DNA from: Arenibacter sp. ARW7G5Y1
Lineage (GTDB): Bacteria > Bacteroidota > Bacteroidia > Flavobacteriales > Flavobacteriaceae
Reading direction: 5' to 3'
DNA: 64,000 nt
Assembly (NCBI RefSeq): GCF_003201775.1
Contig: NZ_QJJZ01000005.1
Location: 186,001 to 250,000, forward strand
Numbering within the stretch: position 1 is the first letter of the stretch; the number at the start of each line of letters is the position of its first letter. The position numbers and the translations under genes are program-made. Below are positions 29,390 through 38,714 of the stretch, in pieces. The notes under the pieces are model-generated. The model was not told the DNA's origin, did not search any database, and worked only from the letters and a program-made list of their open reading frames with translations.

Positions 29390-29405
29390 TGGCACGGCTA
29401 GTGCA
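29390..29405 (+). promoter_or_regulatory. Sigma-54 (-24/-12) promoter of the OsmC gene
   Basis: TGGCACG-GCTA-GTGCA matches the consensus TGGCACG-N4-TTGCA with one mismatch. The invariant GG (29391-29392) and GC (29403-29404) are separated by exactly 10 bases. Initiation is expected near 29416, leaving a 5' leader of about 36 bases that contains a small GGCA/TGCC hairpin before the ATG at 29452. Confidence 0.85.
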
Positions 29406-29451
29406 TATATCCAAACGGCAATAATGCCAAACAATTTAAATTTTAATAAAA

Positions 29452-30003
29452 ATGATTGAAACAGCAAACATTAAAAATGGAGTAAACGTAGACCAATTAG
29501 TAGAAACCATTGGAGCCGTTCAAGGGAATCCTGAATTGGCTAAATTTGAATTCAGATCAAAAAACAATTGGATAGAAGGTGGGCACTGTATTTCCAGCAT
29601 CAAGAGCTTTTACGGTGTGGGTGCCGAAGACACTTCTAGAGAAAAAGCCTTCACTATGGAGTGTGACCATCCACAAGTTTTGTTGGGAAATGATAAAGCG
29701 GCAACTCCGCCAGAAGTTGTACTTCATGCTTTAGGCTCTTGCCTAACAGGTGCCATGGTGTACCACGCAGCTGCAAATGGAATCGAAATCGCAGGAGCCG
29801 AATCTTCTTTGGAAGGTGGAGTAGACCTACATGGTTTCCTAGGTTTGGATGCCGAAGTACGCAAAGGCTTCGACGGAATTAAGGTAAGGATCAAAGTAAA
29901 GTCCGATGCCTCAGTGGAGCAATTGGAAAACTTGGCAAAATTCTCCCCTGTTTTCGATATGATTACCAATCCCACACCAATTTCCATCGAAATTGTAAAG
30001 TAA
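29452..30003 (+). CDS. OsmC/Ohr family protein
   Basis: 183 residues. OsmC-family proteins are thiol peroxidases acting on organic hydroperoxides. The family core is visible: ATPPEVVLHALGSCLTGAMVYHAAANGIEI (about 84-112) with the first active Cys in GSC. The second Cys position corresponds to the MECDHPQVLLG segment (about 65-75), which is placed differently from classical Ohr, so peroxidase activity is not certain. It is preceded by the sigma-54 promoter and followed by a strong terminator, so it forms a one-gene unit controlled by the activator upstream. Confidence 0.88.
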   Translation: MIETANIKNGVNVDQLVETIGAVQGNPELAKFEFRSKNNWIEGGHCISSIKSFYGVGAEDTSREKAFTMECDHPQVLLGNDKAATPPEVVLHALGSCLTGAMVYHAAANGIEIAGAESSLEGGVDLHGFLGLDAEVRKGFDGIKVRIKVKSDASVEQLENLAKFSPVFDMITNPTPISIEIVK

Positions 30004-30010
30004 CAATACC

Positions 30011-30049
30011 AAAAGACCGTTCCTACACAATTATTAGGGGCGGTCTTTT
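30011..30049 (+). terminator. Strong intrinsic terminator after the OsmC gene
   Basis: A 15-bp stem AAAAGACCGTTCCTA with TAGGGGCGGTCTTTT, including two G-U pairs, closes a 9-base loop and runs into a T-rich tract (TTTTATTTTT). It starts 8 bases after the stop codon and separates the OsmC transcript from nifJ. Confidence 0.85.
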
Positions 30050-30085
30050 ATTTTTCCATAAAATCCCACCTATTAACATCACCAA

Positions 30086-33000
30086 ATGAGCAGTCCACAA
30101 TATATTATAGCCAACGGAAATCAAGCAGTTGCCCACATAGCTTATAAAACAAACGAGGTCTGTGCCATATATCCAATAACTCCGTCCTCGGAAATGTCCG
30201 AATTGGTAGAGGAATGGAGCGCGGACCAACAAGAAAATATTTATGGCAATGTACCCGCGGTTTTTGAAATGCAAAGTGAAAGTGGTGTGGCCGGGGCTAT
30301 GCACGGTGCGTTGCAAACTGGATCTTTGGCAACAACCTTTACTTCCTCTCAAGGACTTTTATTGATGATGCCCAATATGTATAAAATAGCTGGGGAGTTA
30401 ACACCGAATGTGATTCACGTGGCCACCCGTTCCATTGCCACACATGCACTTTCAGTTTTCGGTGACCACAGTGATATTATGGCGGTTAGAAATACAGGCT
30501 ATGCCTTCCTGGGAGCAGCATCCGTTCAGGAGGCAATGGATTTTGCTTTGATATCCCAAGCAGCCTCTTTGGAATCAAGAATTCCTTTTGTACATTTTTT
30601 TGATGGCTTCCGCACCTCCCATGAAGTGGCCAAAATAGAAATGGTTTCCGATATGGTGATCAAAACCATGATGGACACTGGATTGATATGCGCCCATCGC
30701 AATAGGGCATTGAATCCCAATACCCCCGTCATTCGGGGAACTTCCCAAGGCAGTGATATTTTTTTTCAGAGCCGGGAAGCTGTAAATTCCTATTATAATG
30801 CATGTCCGCAGATCGTTCAAAATAAAATGGATCAATTTGCGAGTTTAACAGGAAGACAATACAAACTTTTTGAATATGTAGGGCATCCTGAAGCGGAGCA
30901 GGTATTAGTGTCAATGGCCTCCAGTACGGAGACCATTGAAGGAGCCATAAAACACCTCAACCAAAATGGAGAGAAAATTGGACTTATTAAAATCCGATTG
31001 TTCAGACCCTTTAGTACCCAACACTTTTTAGAGGCAATGCCAATTTCTTGCAAGGCTGTGGCGGTTTTGGATAGAACCAAAGAACCGGGTGCCCCGGGCG
31101 AGCCCTTATATCTTGATATTGTTCAATCCCTAATGTCCGCTGCAAATACCTTTATTAAACCACCAAAAATTATTGGTGGCCGTTACGGACTTTCTTCCAA
31201 AGAGTTTAGTCCGAGTATGGTAAAAGCTGTGGTGGAAAATTTGAAACAAGATATTCCAAAGAACAACTTTACAGTGGGAATTACAGATGATGTTACGCAT
31301 TTAAGCCTAAATTGTACTGAGGAATTGTTTTTACAAAATCAGAATTTTCAGGCCCTTTTTTATGAAACAAATTCGAACAATACAGATAGGAGTTTTAAAA
31401 ACATTTTAAAGCTACTCGGTAGTACCGATCAACATGTTCAAGGCTATTCTGAAATCGATTATAAAAAATCCGGCGGCAAAATTATTTCCAACTTAAGAAT
31501 AAGCTTCCTGCCGATCAAGGCGCCTTATTTGATCCAAAATGCGGCTTTTATTGCATGTGGTTCCGAAAAATTCCTTGAAAATGACCATGTATTGAATCGT
31601 CTGGCACAAAGGGGTTCACTATTGGTCAATTCCTGTTTGAATTCAAGTGAATTTTGGAAATCCCTCCCGACCACGACCCAACAGCGACTTCTTATGCATA
31701 ATGTCTCCGTTTATGTAGTAAACTTAAATTCCCTTCCAAAATATTTTAATGTGCACGGGCATAGGATCAATAGTCTGCAATGTTGCTTATTGGCCTTAAA
31801 AGATGATTTAGAAATTTTTGCAAATCTGGACCAGTTAAAAGAACAAATTTCAAAGGTCGAAATTTACAATAGTAATGAATCCAATCCAGCGTCATATATC
31901 GATGAATTTACCAATTCCCTTTTGGGGAGATTACTTGCGGGAAAAGGTAACGAAATTCCAGTAGGTGATCTTCCGATAGACGGAACTTACATGGGCAATA
32001 CCCCTAAGTTAAATGACATAAGAACAGCTTGTACCTTGCCCGAATGGAATATGGATTCTTGTACGCAATGTGGTGCCTGTAGTATGGCTTGTCCGCAAGG
32101 AGCGCTTCGTATCAAAGTCTATGATGATTCTTTTTTGAACAATAAACCTTCTAGCCTAAAGGTGATGAAGACCTTAGAACCGGAATGGCAATTAAACTTG
32201 TCCAACTATACCCTACAGATAAATCCTGATCAATGTACAAGTTGTAATAACTGTGTAGATACATGTACCGTAAAAGCTCTAAAAATGGTAGATATTTCGC
32301 CGAAGCTACCAACAGAAAAAAACAATTGGGATTATTTTGTAAGTATTCCAGAAATGGACAGGTCTAAAATTGATGCCTCCAAAGTAAACCAGCAACAATT
32401 GCAAGAGCCTTTGTTCAAATACCCACATGGTGCCGAAGGCTGCGGGGAAGCGCCTTATTTAAAATTGTTATCGCAGCTATTCGGTGATAGGATGCTAGTT
32501 GCAAATGCTACCGGTTCCAGCTCTATTTTCGGAGGTGCGCTCCCAACAACCCCATGGTCTAAAAATAGTTTTGGAAGGGGCCCAGCTTGGTCCAACTCAC
32601 TTTTTGAGGACAATGCTGAATTCGGTATGGGATTTCGATTATCCCTGGATCAACAGGAGCAACAGGCAAAAAAACTTATAGTGGAGTTAATGGATCAACT
32701 CGATAATGAACTAGTGCATTCAATAATGAATGCCGATCAGAAAACGGAACAACAGATCATTATACAAAGAAAAAGGGTGGACATATTGAAGACCATCCTA
32801 ACCACCCTTGCTACACCGGTTGCCCAACAATTGTTAGAGGTTGCAGACAGCTTGGTAAAGAAGAGTATCTGGATTGTTGGAGGCGATGGCTGGGCCTATG
32901 ATATCGGATATGGAGGATTGGATCATGTCTTGGCTTCCGGAGCCAATGTAAACATTCTGGTGTTGGACAATGAGGTCTATTCCAACACTGGAGGTCAAAT

Positions 33001-33535
33001 GTCCAAATCAACCCCATTTGGGGCCACTTCAAAATTTGCCACAAAAGGAAAAGAAAGGCAAAAGAAAGATTTGGGGCTATTGGCTATGTGCTATGATGAT
33101 GTCTATGTTGCTTCCGTAGCGATCGGGGCCGATCAAGATCAGACCCTAAAGGCTTTTTTAGAGGCTGAAAATTTTAACGGACCTTCTATAATTATAGCTT
33201 ATTGTCATAGTCCAGCCCATGGAATCGACATGAAAAGTCCGAGCCAGTATCATAATATGGCTATTGCTTCCGGGCAGTGGTTACAATATCGAAATGATCC
33301 AAGAAGGGTAAAAAATGGAGAAAACGCCCTACAACTGGATTCCCAGGAACCTAGTATTCCAATTGACGATTACTTGCGAACAGAAGGGCGTTTTCAGAAT
33401 ATTTTTAAAAATGGTAATGGAGTTATCCATGAAATCCTCCAAATACAAAAGCAGGTGGATAAAAAATATCATAGATATAGGGCTATGTCCAATTGGAGGT
33501 CCGATGTCAACGAAGCCGTTATTTTTCATCCATAA
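30086..33535 (+). CDS. nifJ: Pyruvate:ferredoxin (flavodoxin) oxidoreductase, NifJ type
   Basis: 1149 residues, single-chain enzyme that oxidatively decarboxylates pyruvate to acetyl-CoA and reduces ferredoxin or flavodoxin. Seen in order: the domain I start (CAIYPITPSSEMSELVEEW), GTSQGSDIFFQ, domain III GGRYGLSSKEF, two 4Fe-4S motifs (CTQCGACSMACPQGA near 653-667, CTSCNNCVDTC near 713-723), and the thiamine-diphosphate motif (GGDGWAYDIGYGGLDH with LDNEVYSNTGGQ). The enzyme is oxygen-sensitive in many organisms, so its place beside an OsmC gene and a PAS/cNMP regulator hints at a low-oxygen or redox-stress programme. Its 3' end overlaps the convergent sensor gene by 17 bases. Confidence 0.95.
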   Translation: MSSPQYIIANGNQAVAHIAYKTNEVCAIYPITPSSEMSELVEEWSADQQENIYGNVPAVFEMQSESGVAGAMHGALQTGSLATTFTSSQGLLLMMPNMYKIAGELTPNVIHVATRSIATHALSVFGDHSDIMAVRNTGYAFLGAASVQEAMDFALISQAASLESRIPFVHFFDGFRTSHEVAKIEMVSDMVIKTMMDTGLICAHRNRALNPNTPVIRGTSQGSDIFFQSREAVNSYYNACPQIVQNKMDQFASLTGRQYKLFEYVGHPEAEQVLVSMASSTETIEGAIKHLNQNGEKIGLIKIRLFRPFSTQHFLEAMPISCKAVAVLDRTKEPGAPGEPLYLDIVQSLMSAANTFIKPPKIIGGRYGLSSKEFSPSMVKAVVENLKQDIPKNNFTVGITDDVTHLSLNCTEELFLQNQNFQALFYETNSNNTDRSFKNILKLLGSTDQHVQGYSEIDYKKSGGKIISNLRISFLPIKAPYLIQNAAFIACGSEKFLENDHVLNRLAQRGSLLVNSCLNSSEFWKSLPTTTQQRLLMHNVSVYVVNLNSLPKYFNVHGHRINSLQCCLLALKDDLEIFANLDQLKEQISKVEIYNSNESNPASYIDEFTNSLLGRLLAGKGNEIPVGDLPIDGTYMGNTPKLNDIRTACTLPEWNMDSCTQCGACSMACPQGALRIKVYDDSFLNNKPSSLKVMKTLEPEWQLNLSNYTLQINPDQCTSCNNCVDTCTVKALKMVDISPKLPTEKNNWDYFVSIPEMDRSKIDASKVNQQQLQEPLFKYPHGAEGCGEAPYLKLLSQLFGDRMLVANATGSSSIFGGALPTTPWSKNSFGRGPAWSNSLFEDNAEFGMGFRLSLDQQEQQAKKLIVELMDQLDNELVHSIMNADQKTEQQIIIQRKRVDILKTILTTLATPVAQQLLEVADSLVKKSIWIVGGDGWAYDIGYGGLDHVLASGANVNILVLDNEVYSNTGGQMSKSTPFGATSKFATKGKERQKKDLGLLAMCYDDVYVASVAIGADQDQTLKAFLEAENFNGPSIIIAYCHSPAHGIDMKSPSQYHNMAIASGQWLQYRNDPRRVKNGENALQLDSQEPSIPIDDYLRTEGRFQNIFKNGNGVIHEILQIQKQVDKKYHRYRAMSNWRSDVNEAVIFHP

Positions 33536-36500
33536 CATTAATTACTTCCATATCCTTGGGCATTCCTGAAATGGTGTACTCTGCGGATTTGGTCAAAAAA
33601 TATCTAGCCACAAAATCATGGGGATTTTCATTTAGAACCTTATCAAAAGTTGCTGTTGCCTTAGGGAATTCTCTGGCAAAGAAGTATTTAGAACCTTTTT
33701 CAAATTCCTTTAACGTTTTTGCCTTAAGTTCCAATACCTCCTTTTTATCGCCATCGAAGCATTCATATATTCCGATTACCTTATTCTTGCCCTTTACCTG
33801 TACTTTTCCCAAATATCGCACCCCATAAGAATGCCTATTGGAAATGGTACTAAGGGTATTTTCGCTGATGATAATATTTGCGCCAAAATGTTTGGTCAAA
33901 CCTTCCATTCTTGAGGCGGTATTCACTGTATCAGAAATAATAGCGGTGTCATTTCTATGCATATCGCCAATGATACCCATAACCAATGGCCCCCTATGCA
34001 AGCCAACACCAATTGTAATGGGTTGATTCCCTTCAGCAATTCTTCGGATATTATAATCTTGAACGGCCTTTTGCATGTCTATTGCCGATTGAAGGGCATG
34101 CTCGGCTTTATTGGGAAAGAGTGCCATGATTCCATCGCCTAAATATTGATTGACAAAACCTTTGTTTTTTAGAATCAAAGGGCCCATTTTACCAACATAG
34201 GAATTTACGAATTTGAAATTCTGTTGGGGGGTCATTCCTTCGGATAAGTGGGTGTACCCTCTTATATCACTAAAAAGTACGGTAACCTCTTTTTCAACAT
34301 GATCACCCAATGCCACATCTGTAATGGCTTCCCTACCAACAGATTTAATAAATTGGGTTGGAACGAATTTACTGGTGGCCTTATGGATACCATTGAGATT
34401 TAAATGGGTTTTTATACGGCTCAGCAACTCGTCCTTCGAAAAGGGTTTGGTCAAATAGTCATTGGCACCTACGCGAAACCCTGTAACCAAATCACTTACC
34501 CTATTTTTAGCGGTTAACAATATAATGGGGAGTTCACTGGTCAAATGCTTTTCCCTAATCTTTTCACATACCTCATAACCGGATAATCCTGGCATCATGA
34601 CATCCAAAAGGATTAAGTCATATTCCTCTCCATCTTCTAGCAACCTCAATGCTTCATTGCCATTGTTGGCTTCCGATATGGCATAACCTGCCACGGATAA
34701 ATGGTTTTCCAGAACTCTTCTATTTATATGTTCGTCATCCACTATAAGTATTTTGCTTCGTTCGGTTTCAGATTGTTCTATTTTTTTTTCAAAACTCCTT
34801 TCTTTTATATCAAGCTGTAATGGTGATATCTTTTCAAAGGTTGTTTTACCTAGATTAGTTAATTCATCCCGTTTTTGAAGGCTGAGTGGCAGTGTAAACC
34901 TAAAGGTAGATCCTTTTCCAACTTCGGATTGTACTTCAATGGTACCTCCATGGAGCTCCACCAATTGTTTTGTAACAGAAAGCCCTAATCCGGTTCCTCC
35001 ATATTCCCTTTGGACAGAACCATCGGCCTGTTCAAACGACTTGAAAATAGATCCCAATTTTTCTTCGGCAATGCCTATCCCCGTATCCGAAATGGAAATG
35101 GCGAGGTGTTTTTCCCCGGCAATAGCATTGATATTGATTTGTCCTTTATTGGTGAACTTTATGGCATTACCTATTAGGTTATGTAGAATTTGCTGTAACC
35201 TATCTTCATCTGCCTCCGCCAATGGGATGTTTTTCGGAATAGAATTGAGCAACTCTACGTTTTTGCCTTGAATGAGTGGGAACGACAGTTTCAAAACGAT
35301 GTCGGCTACCGCATGGACATCAACTGGTCCAAGGTTCAATTCCAAATCGCTGTTCTTCAGTTTTGAAAAGTCGAGGATATCGTTCACCAAATGTGAAAGA
35401 CGTTTGCCGCTATTGGTAATCATGTCCAAATTTTCAATGGCTTTGGATGGAAGTTTTCCCGCAGCCCCATCCTTGAGCGATTCTGAAAGTCCAATGATTC
35501 CGTTCAAGGGCGTACGAAGTTCATGGGAGGTATTGGCCAGGAATTCATCTTTTAACTTATCGATTTTCTGTAATTCTTCTACCCGCTCTTTTTCAATTTG
35601 GGTTTTTTGACGTTCTTCTTCTATTAGTAGTTGTTTTTTTTCCGCTTCCCTCCTATCTTTTTGTTTCCTTTTATATCGATTAAATATGATATATGAAAAT
35701 AGTAAGAAAACAATGGAAAGACCAATGATCACATTCCTGATAATTCGTTGTCTTTCCAGTAATAGATCTTTAATTTCAGCATCTTTCTCCAGCGCCGTAA
35801 TAGCCTCCTGTTTTTTTTCCGAGTCGAATTTAACTTGTAATTCCTGGATTTGTTTCGACTTAGTTTCATTGAACAAACTATCCTTAACAAGTATATACTT
35901 TTCCTTCCAGAGCAGGGCATTTTTATAATCTCCTTTTGCTGCGTGTACCAATGACATTATTTCATAGGCCTCTTGTGCCGATGACATTGCTCCTATTTCT
36001 TCAGCAAGTTGAATTGCTTGATCCAAATGTACCTGTGCTTTCCTGTAATCCCCTAGCTTAAAATAATCTCTACCCACATGGGTATGGCTTTCAGATAACT
36101 CCCTTTTCTGATTAAGTTCCTGTCGGATTTCCAAAGCTTTTAAATGTACCCTTAAAGCTTCATTATAATTCTCCTGTAAACTATGAACTTCTCCTATGGC
36201 CTCAAAATCATAGGCGGTTCCCCATGAACTTTTAATTTCCTGATCTAAAACAAGGGCTTTATTGAAAAAGTTTAGGGCTTCTTTATAATTACTTTTCAAT
36301 TGGTAAATGCCACCTATATTAAAATAAGCATTGGCCATATCCCCCTTGTATCCTAATGTACTGAATGTCTCTAGGGCTTGGGTATAATTATCCATAGCCT
36401 CTTCCAATTTATGGTCTTTCTTCAAGAGGTCACCCAAGGCGTTTTGGATGGTGGCAATACTATAGGCGTCATTCCTAGCTTCATATATTTTTAAGATATT

Positions 36501-36935
36501 GTAATATATTTCGGTACTCTTTTCGTAATCGCCTTGATCATCAAGAATAATGGCTTTTTGATATAAACCATTGGCCAAAGCAACACTGTCTTTTACTTCT
36601 TCACTATATTTTAGATATTTTTCCAAATATCCCAGAGCATCGCCATAATTTCCTTTTTGTCTCTCCAGAACGGCATATTGATAATTGGCCGTTGATATGC
36701 CTTGTTTATTATTGGTTAAGGTGCTAAGTTGATAGGTACTGTCTATATATACTTTTGCCAATGACATATTGGACCGAGTGTTTAAATATTCCCATGAAAT
36801 ATTTTTTAATGTCTGGATCCTGGCGGAATCGGATACCGAATTTTTCAAGACCTGTTGTAGACTATCAATTTTGGTGGTCTGACCAAAGGCGGAAGCAAAC
36901 AAAATGCAGGCTATTATGGATAAAATTTCTTTCAT
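33519..36935 (-). CDS. TPR sensor histidine kinase fused to receiver and class III nucleotide cyclase domains
   Basis: 1138 residues from the ATG at 36935, chosen because MKEILSIIACILFASAFGQ is a signal peptide. Order: periplasmic TPR repeats (about 45-390), a membrane helix (about 402-420), coiled coil, HisKA with SHELRTPLNG (His near 471), HATPase (NLIGNAIKF, DTGIG, GGTGLGLSV), receiver (VDDE, LILLDVMMPG with Asp near 776, TAKN, KPF), then a class III adenylate/guanylate cyclase domain (LFSDIRGYTHLSEG, YLGDGIMALF, SDTVNTASRMEG) and a short tail. Both metal Asp residues are present, but the substrate-selecting Lys position before YLGDG reads NQ, so purine specificity is uncertain. It could produce the cyclic nucleotide sensed by the cNMP domain encoded 6 kb away; that is inference. 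Confidence 0.92.
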   Translation of the reverse strand: MKEILSIIACILFASAFGQTTKIDSLQQVLKNSVSDSARIQTLKNISWEYLNTRSNMSLAKVYIDSTYQLSTLTNNKQGISTANYQYAVLERQKGNYGDALGYLEKYLKYSEEVKDSVALANGLYQKAIILDDQGDYEKSTEIYYNILKIYEARNDAYSIATIQNALGDLLKKDHKLEEAMDNYTQALETFSTLGYKGDMANAYFNIGGIYQLKSNYKEALNFFNKALVLDQEIKSSWGTAYDFEAIGEVHSLQENYNEALRVHLKALEIRQELNQKRELSESHTHVGRDYFKLGDYRKAQVHLDQAIQLAEEIGAMSSAQEAYEIMSLVHAAKGDYKNALLWKEKYILVKDSLFNETKSKQIQELQVKFDSEKKQEAITALEKDAEIKDLLLERQRIIRNVIIGLSIVFLLFSYIIFNRYKRKQKDRREAEKKQLLIEEERQKTQIEKERVEELQKIDKLKDEFLANTSHELRTPLNGIIGLSESLKDGAAGKLPSKAIENLDMITNSGKRLSHLVNDILDFSKLKNSDLELNLGPVDVHAVADIVLKLSFPLIQGKNVELLNSIPKNIPLAEADEDRLQQILHNLIGNAIKFTNKGQININAIAGEKHLAISISDTGIGIAEEKLGSIFKSFEQADGSVQREYGGTGLGLSVTKQLVELHGGTIEVQSEVGKGSTFRFTLPLSLQKRDELTNLGKTTFEKISPLQLDIKERSFEKKIEQSETERSKILIVDDEHINRRVLENHLSVAGYAISEANNGNEALRLLEDGEEYDLILLDVMMPGLSGYEVCEKIREKHLTSELPIILLTAKNRVSDLVTGFRVGANDYLTKPFSKDELLSRIKTHLNLNGIHKATSKFVPTQFIKSVGREAITDVALGDHVEKEVTVLFSDIRGYTHLSEGMTPQQNFKFVNSYVGKMGPLILKNKGFVNQYLGDGIMALFPNKAEHALQSAIDMQKAVQDYNIRRIAEGNQPITIGVGLHRGPLVMGIIGDMHRNDTAIISDTVNTASRMEGLTKHFGANIIISENTLSTISNRHSYGVRYLGKVQVKGKNKVIGIYECFDGDKKEVLELKAKTLKEFEKGSKYFFAREFPKATATFDKVLNENPHDFVARYFLTKSAEYTISGMPKDMEVINVMDEK

Positions 36936-37559
36936 TTTGATAGGTGGTAATAGGTCGGCTTTTACATTAAAATTAATGTTTAAAGGTGAAACTCCAAAAA
37001 TAGGCTCGGATATGTTGGGCATTTTGTTGTCTTACGAATAAGATGGGATATTGGCAAAAGGGATAAAACAGGAAATAAATGTTTAAAAATACATTATTCG
37101 GATACGGAAAATTATAGATGTATTTAATCTGTAGGAAAAATGATTTTAAATAGCGCATTATAATGCACTTTAACACATAGTTTAAAGGAGTAAAGGATTA
37201 CCTTCTAGGGTATCAGACAAAGCTTAAAAGACTTTTGAAGGTTGGATTTCATCATGCAGTTTGTAGTTATCCCATACGAAGAAATCAATTTTCCCACCAA
37301 CTAACCAACCCAACGGAGACTGATAGAACCTCGTATGTTTAAAATGGATAAAAAAAAGGGATTAAGCATCTCCCCAAATACAATCGCCTCCTCCATACTA
37401 AAGTCTATTTAAACAGTAACAAAGGGACTACTTTGAACTTTGCCATAGCCTTGCGTCAAAATTTATATATCGCTATAATTTTATTTTTCAGTAGATCTTA
37501 TAACCATGGAAGAAAAATTCAAAAACCGATTGAACCTGGCAAAGGAGATTAAGGATATG
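36936..37559. other. 624-base intergenic region with gene debris
   Basis: Between the sensor gene and the AraC gene I found no intact gene. It contains a broken minus-strand frame (37224-37396) and the start of a very short plus-strand frame (37506-37568). The rest shows nothing I can support. Confidence 0.5.
37224..37396 (-). pseudogene. Short gene remnant broken in an eight-T run
   Basis: From the ATG at 37394-37396 the frame reads MEEAIVFGEMLNPFF. After a run of eight T's (minus strand) the sense continues in another frame as IHFKHTRFYQSPLG, WLVGGKIDFFVWDNYKLHD, ending at the TAA at 37224-37226. Both parts have the look of real protein and together make about 57 residues, so a length change in the T run has probably broken the gene. 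I do not recognise the family. Confidence 0.4.
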
Positions 37560-37568
37560 TTACTTTAA
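37506..37568 (+). CDS. Possible 20-residue peptide or 5' gene remnant
   Basis: ATG at 37506 opens a frame coding for a 20-residue charged helix (MEEKFKNRLNLAKEIKDMLL) and overlaps the AraC gene 3' end by 9 bases. It could be a remnant of a truncated gene or chance. An AT-rich block (TATAATTTTA) lies about 30 bases upstream. Confidence 0.2.
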   Translation: MEEKFKNRLNLAKEIKDMLL

Positions 37569-38399
37569 ACCTCTACCCAAATATGTTTTCACATATGCAT
37601 GTCGTCCGCTTAAAAAGTTTTCAGGGCTAGCTCCAATAAACTTATTGAAATCCTTAATAAAATGTGCCTGATCATAATAACCGCAATCCAAGGCCAAATG
37701 ATGTAGTTTGTCCGTAGCAGAAGTGTTCAATAGTTCAAAAACAGTATTGATCTGTATAACCTTACAATAATACTTAGGTGGCATCCCAACCACATTTTTA
37801 AAAACTCTTCTAAAATGCCGCAAGCTAATACCTGCTTGTTCCGCTAAAGTGGACTGTTGGATAATTCCATTGGTCTTGAAAATATTCGCTATGGCTTGGT
37901 CCAACCAGTCTATTGGAGCCAATCGGTCTTTGAGAAGCTCCCCCAGATAATCCAATAATAAGGAGATACGTTGTTCTTGATCAATATCTTCGGATAATTT
38001 ATAAATTAGTTGGCTACAATCAATTGGAGATTCCGCCCCTAGGGCCTTCCACCTATTTAAGAAATAAGAACCTGGTTTGTGAAACAGATAATAAGTAGCG
38101 GTCGGGTGTAGTATAATGCCAAGATTGTCCAAAATACCATTAACACTAAACTTTACAGTGGCATTGTAAATCTGTCCTCCTATATTGAGTTTGGATTTTG
38201 GTGATAATTTTAGGTTGTCGATCTTAAACTCTGGAATGAATCCCTGTGAAAATATCAATAGTGGAAATCCCGTTGCGTACATAGGCTGACCCGTTAATGC
38301 TACGGACTTGTATGATTTTCCAACAATCACCCCAAGGACACTCCCTTGCAATTCCGGTGGGATATCATAGTCTAATTTCTTTGCAAAATCCTTAACCAC
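37560..38399 (-). CDS. AraC family transcriptional regulator
   Basis: 279 residues with a GTG start at 38399. No ATG precedes it before an upstream in-frame stop, so the start is uncertain. The C-terminal 110 residues form the double helix-turn-helix (IIQQSTLAEQAGISLRHFRRVFKNVVG, then LALDCGYYDQAHFIKDFNKFIGASPENF). The N-terminal part (TGFPLLIFSQGF, NGILDNLGIILHPTATYYLFHKP) resembles the DUF6597-type ligand domain found in many Bacteroidota AraC proteins. No obvious target; the divergent protease gene 315 bases away is the closest candidate. Confidence 0.88.
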   Translation of the reverse strand: MVKDFAKKLDYDIPPELQGSVLGVIVGKSYKSVALTGQPMYATGFPLLIFSQGFIPEFKIDNLKLSPKSKLNIGGQIYNATVKFSVNGILDNLGIILHPTATYYLFHKPGSYFLNRWKALGAESPIDCSQLIYKLSEDIDQEQRISLLLDYLGELLKDRLAPIDWLDQAIANIFKTNGIIQQSTLAEQAGISLRHFRRVFKNVVGMPPKYYCKVIQINTVFELLNTSATDKLHHLALDCGYYDQAHFIKDFNKFIGASPENFLSGRHAYVKTYLGRGLK

Positions 38400-38714
38400 A
38401 AATCTATCAAATAAGTCCTTAAATACTACATGTCCGTTTTATACAATGGTATTATCAAGGCAAAAATTAACTTTAAAGATATCAAAAGTTGTTGGAAACA
38501 AGAACTGAAACATTGACTTTTCAGTCTTTAAAAACGTGTCACATACTTTGGAACAACTATCTAAGGTCAAAAATAAAGTGGAGCCCTTATGGATGAACAA
38601 AACAAAAAGGCCCAAAATTAATCGCTACACCAAATGATTATCCCAAAGTTCTTATATGAAGTGAACATACTTATATATGACAACTCAAATAAAAGAAACA
38701 AACATTATTGATCA
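38400..38714. other. Divergent intergenic region between araC-type and protease genes
   Basis: 315 bases, no gene seen. AT-rich with no clear TAnnTTTG element or long dyad. Confidence 0.4.
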
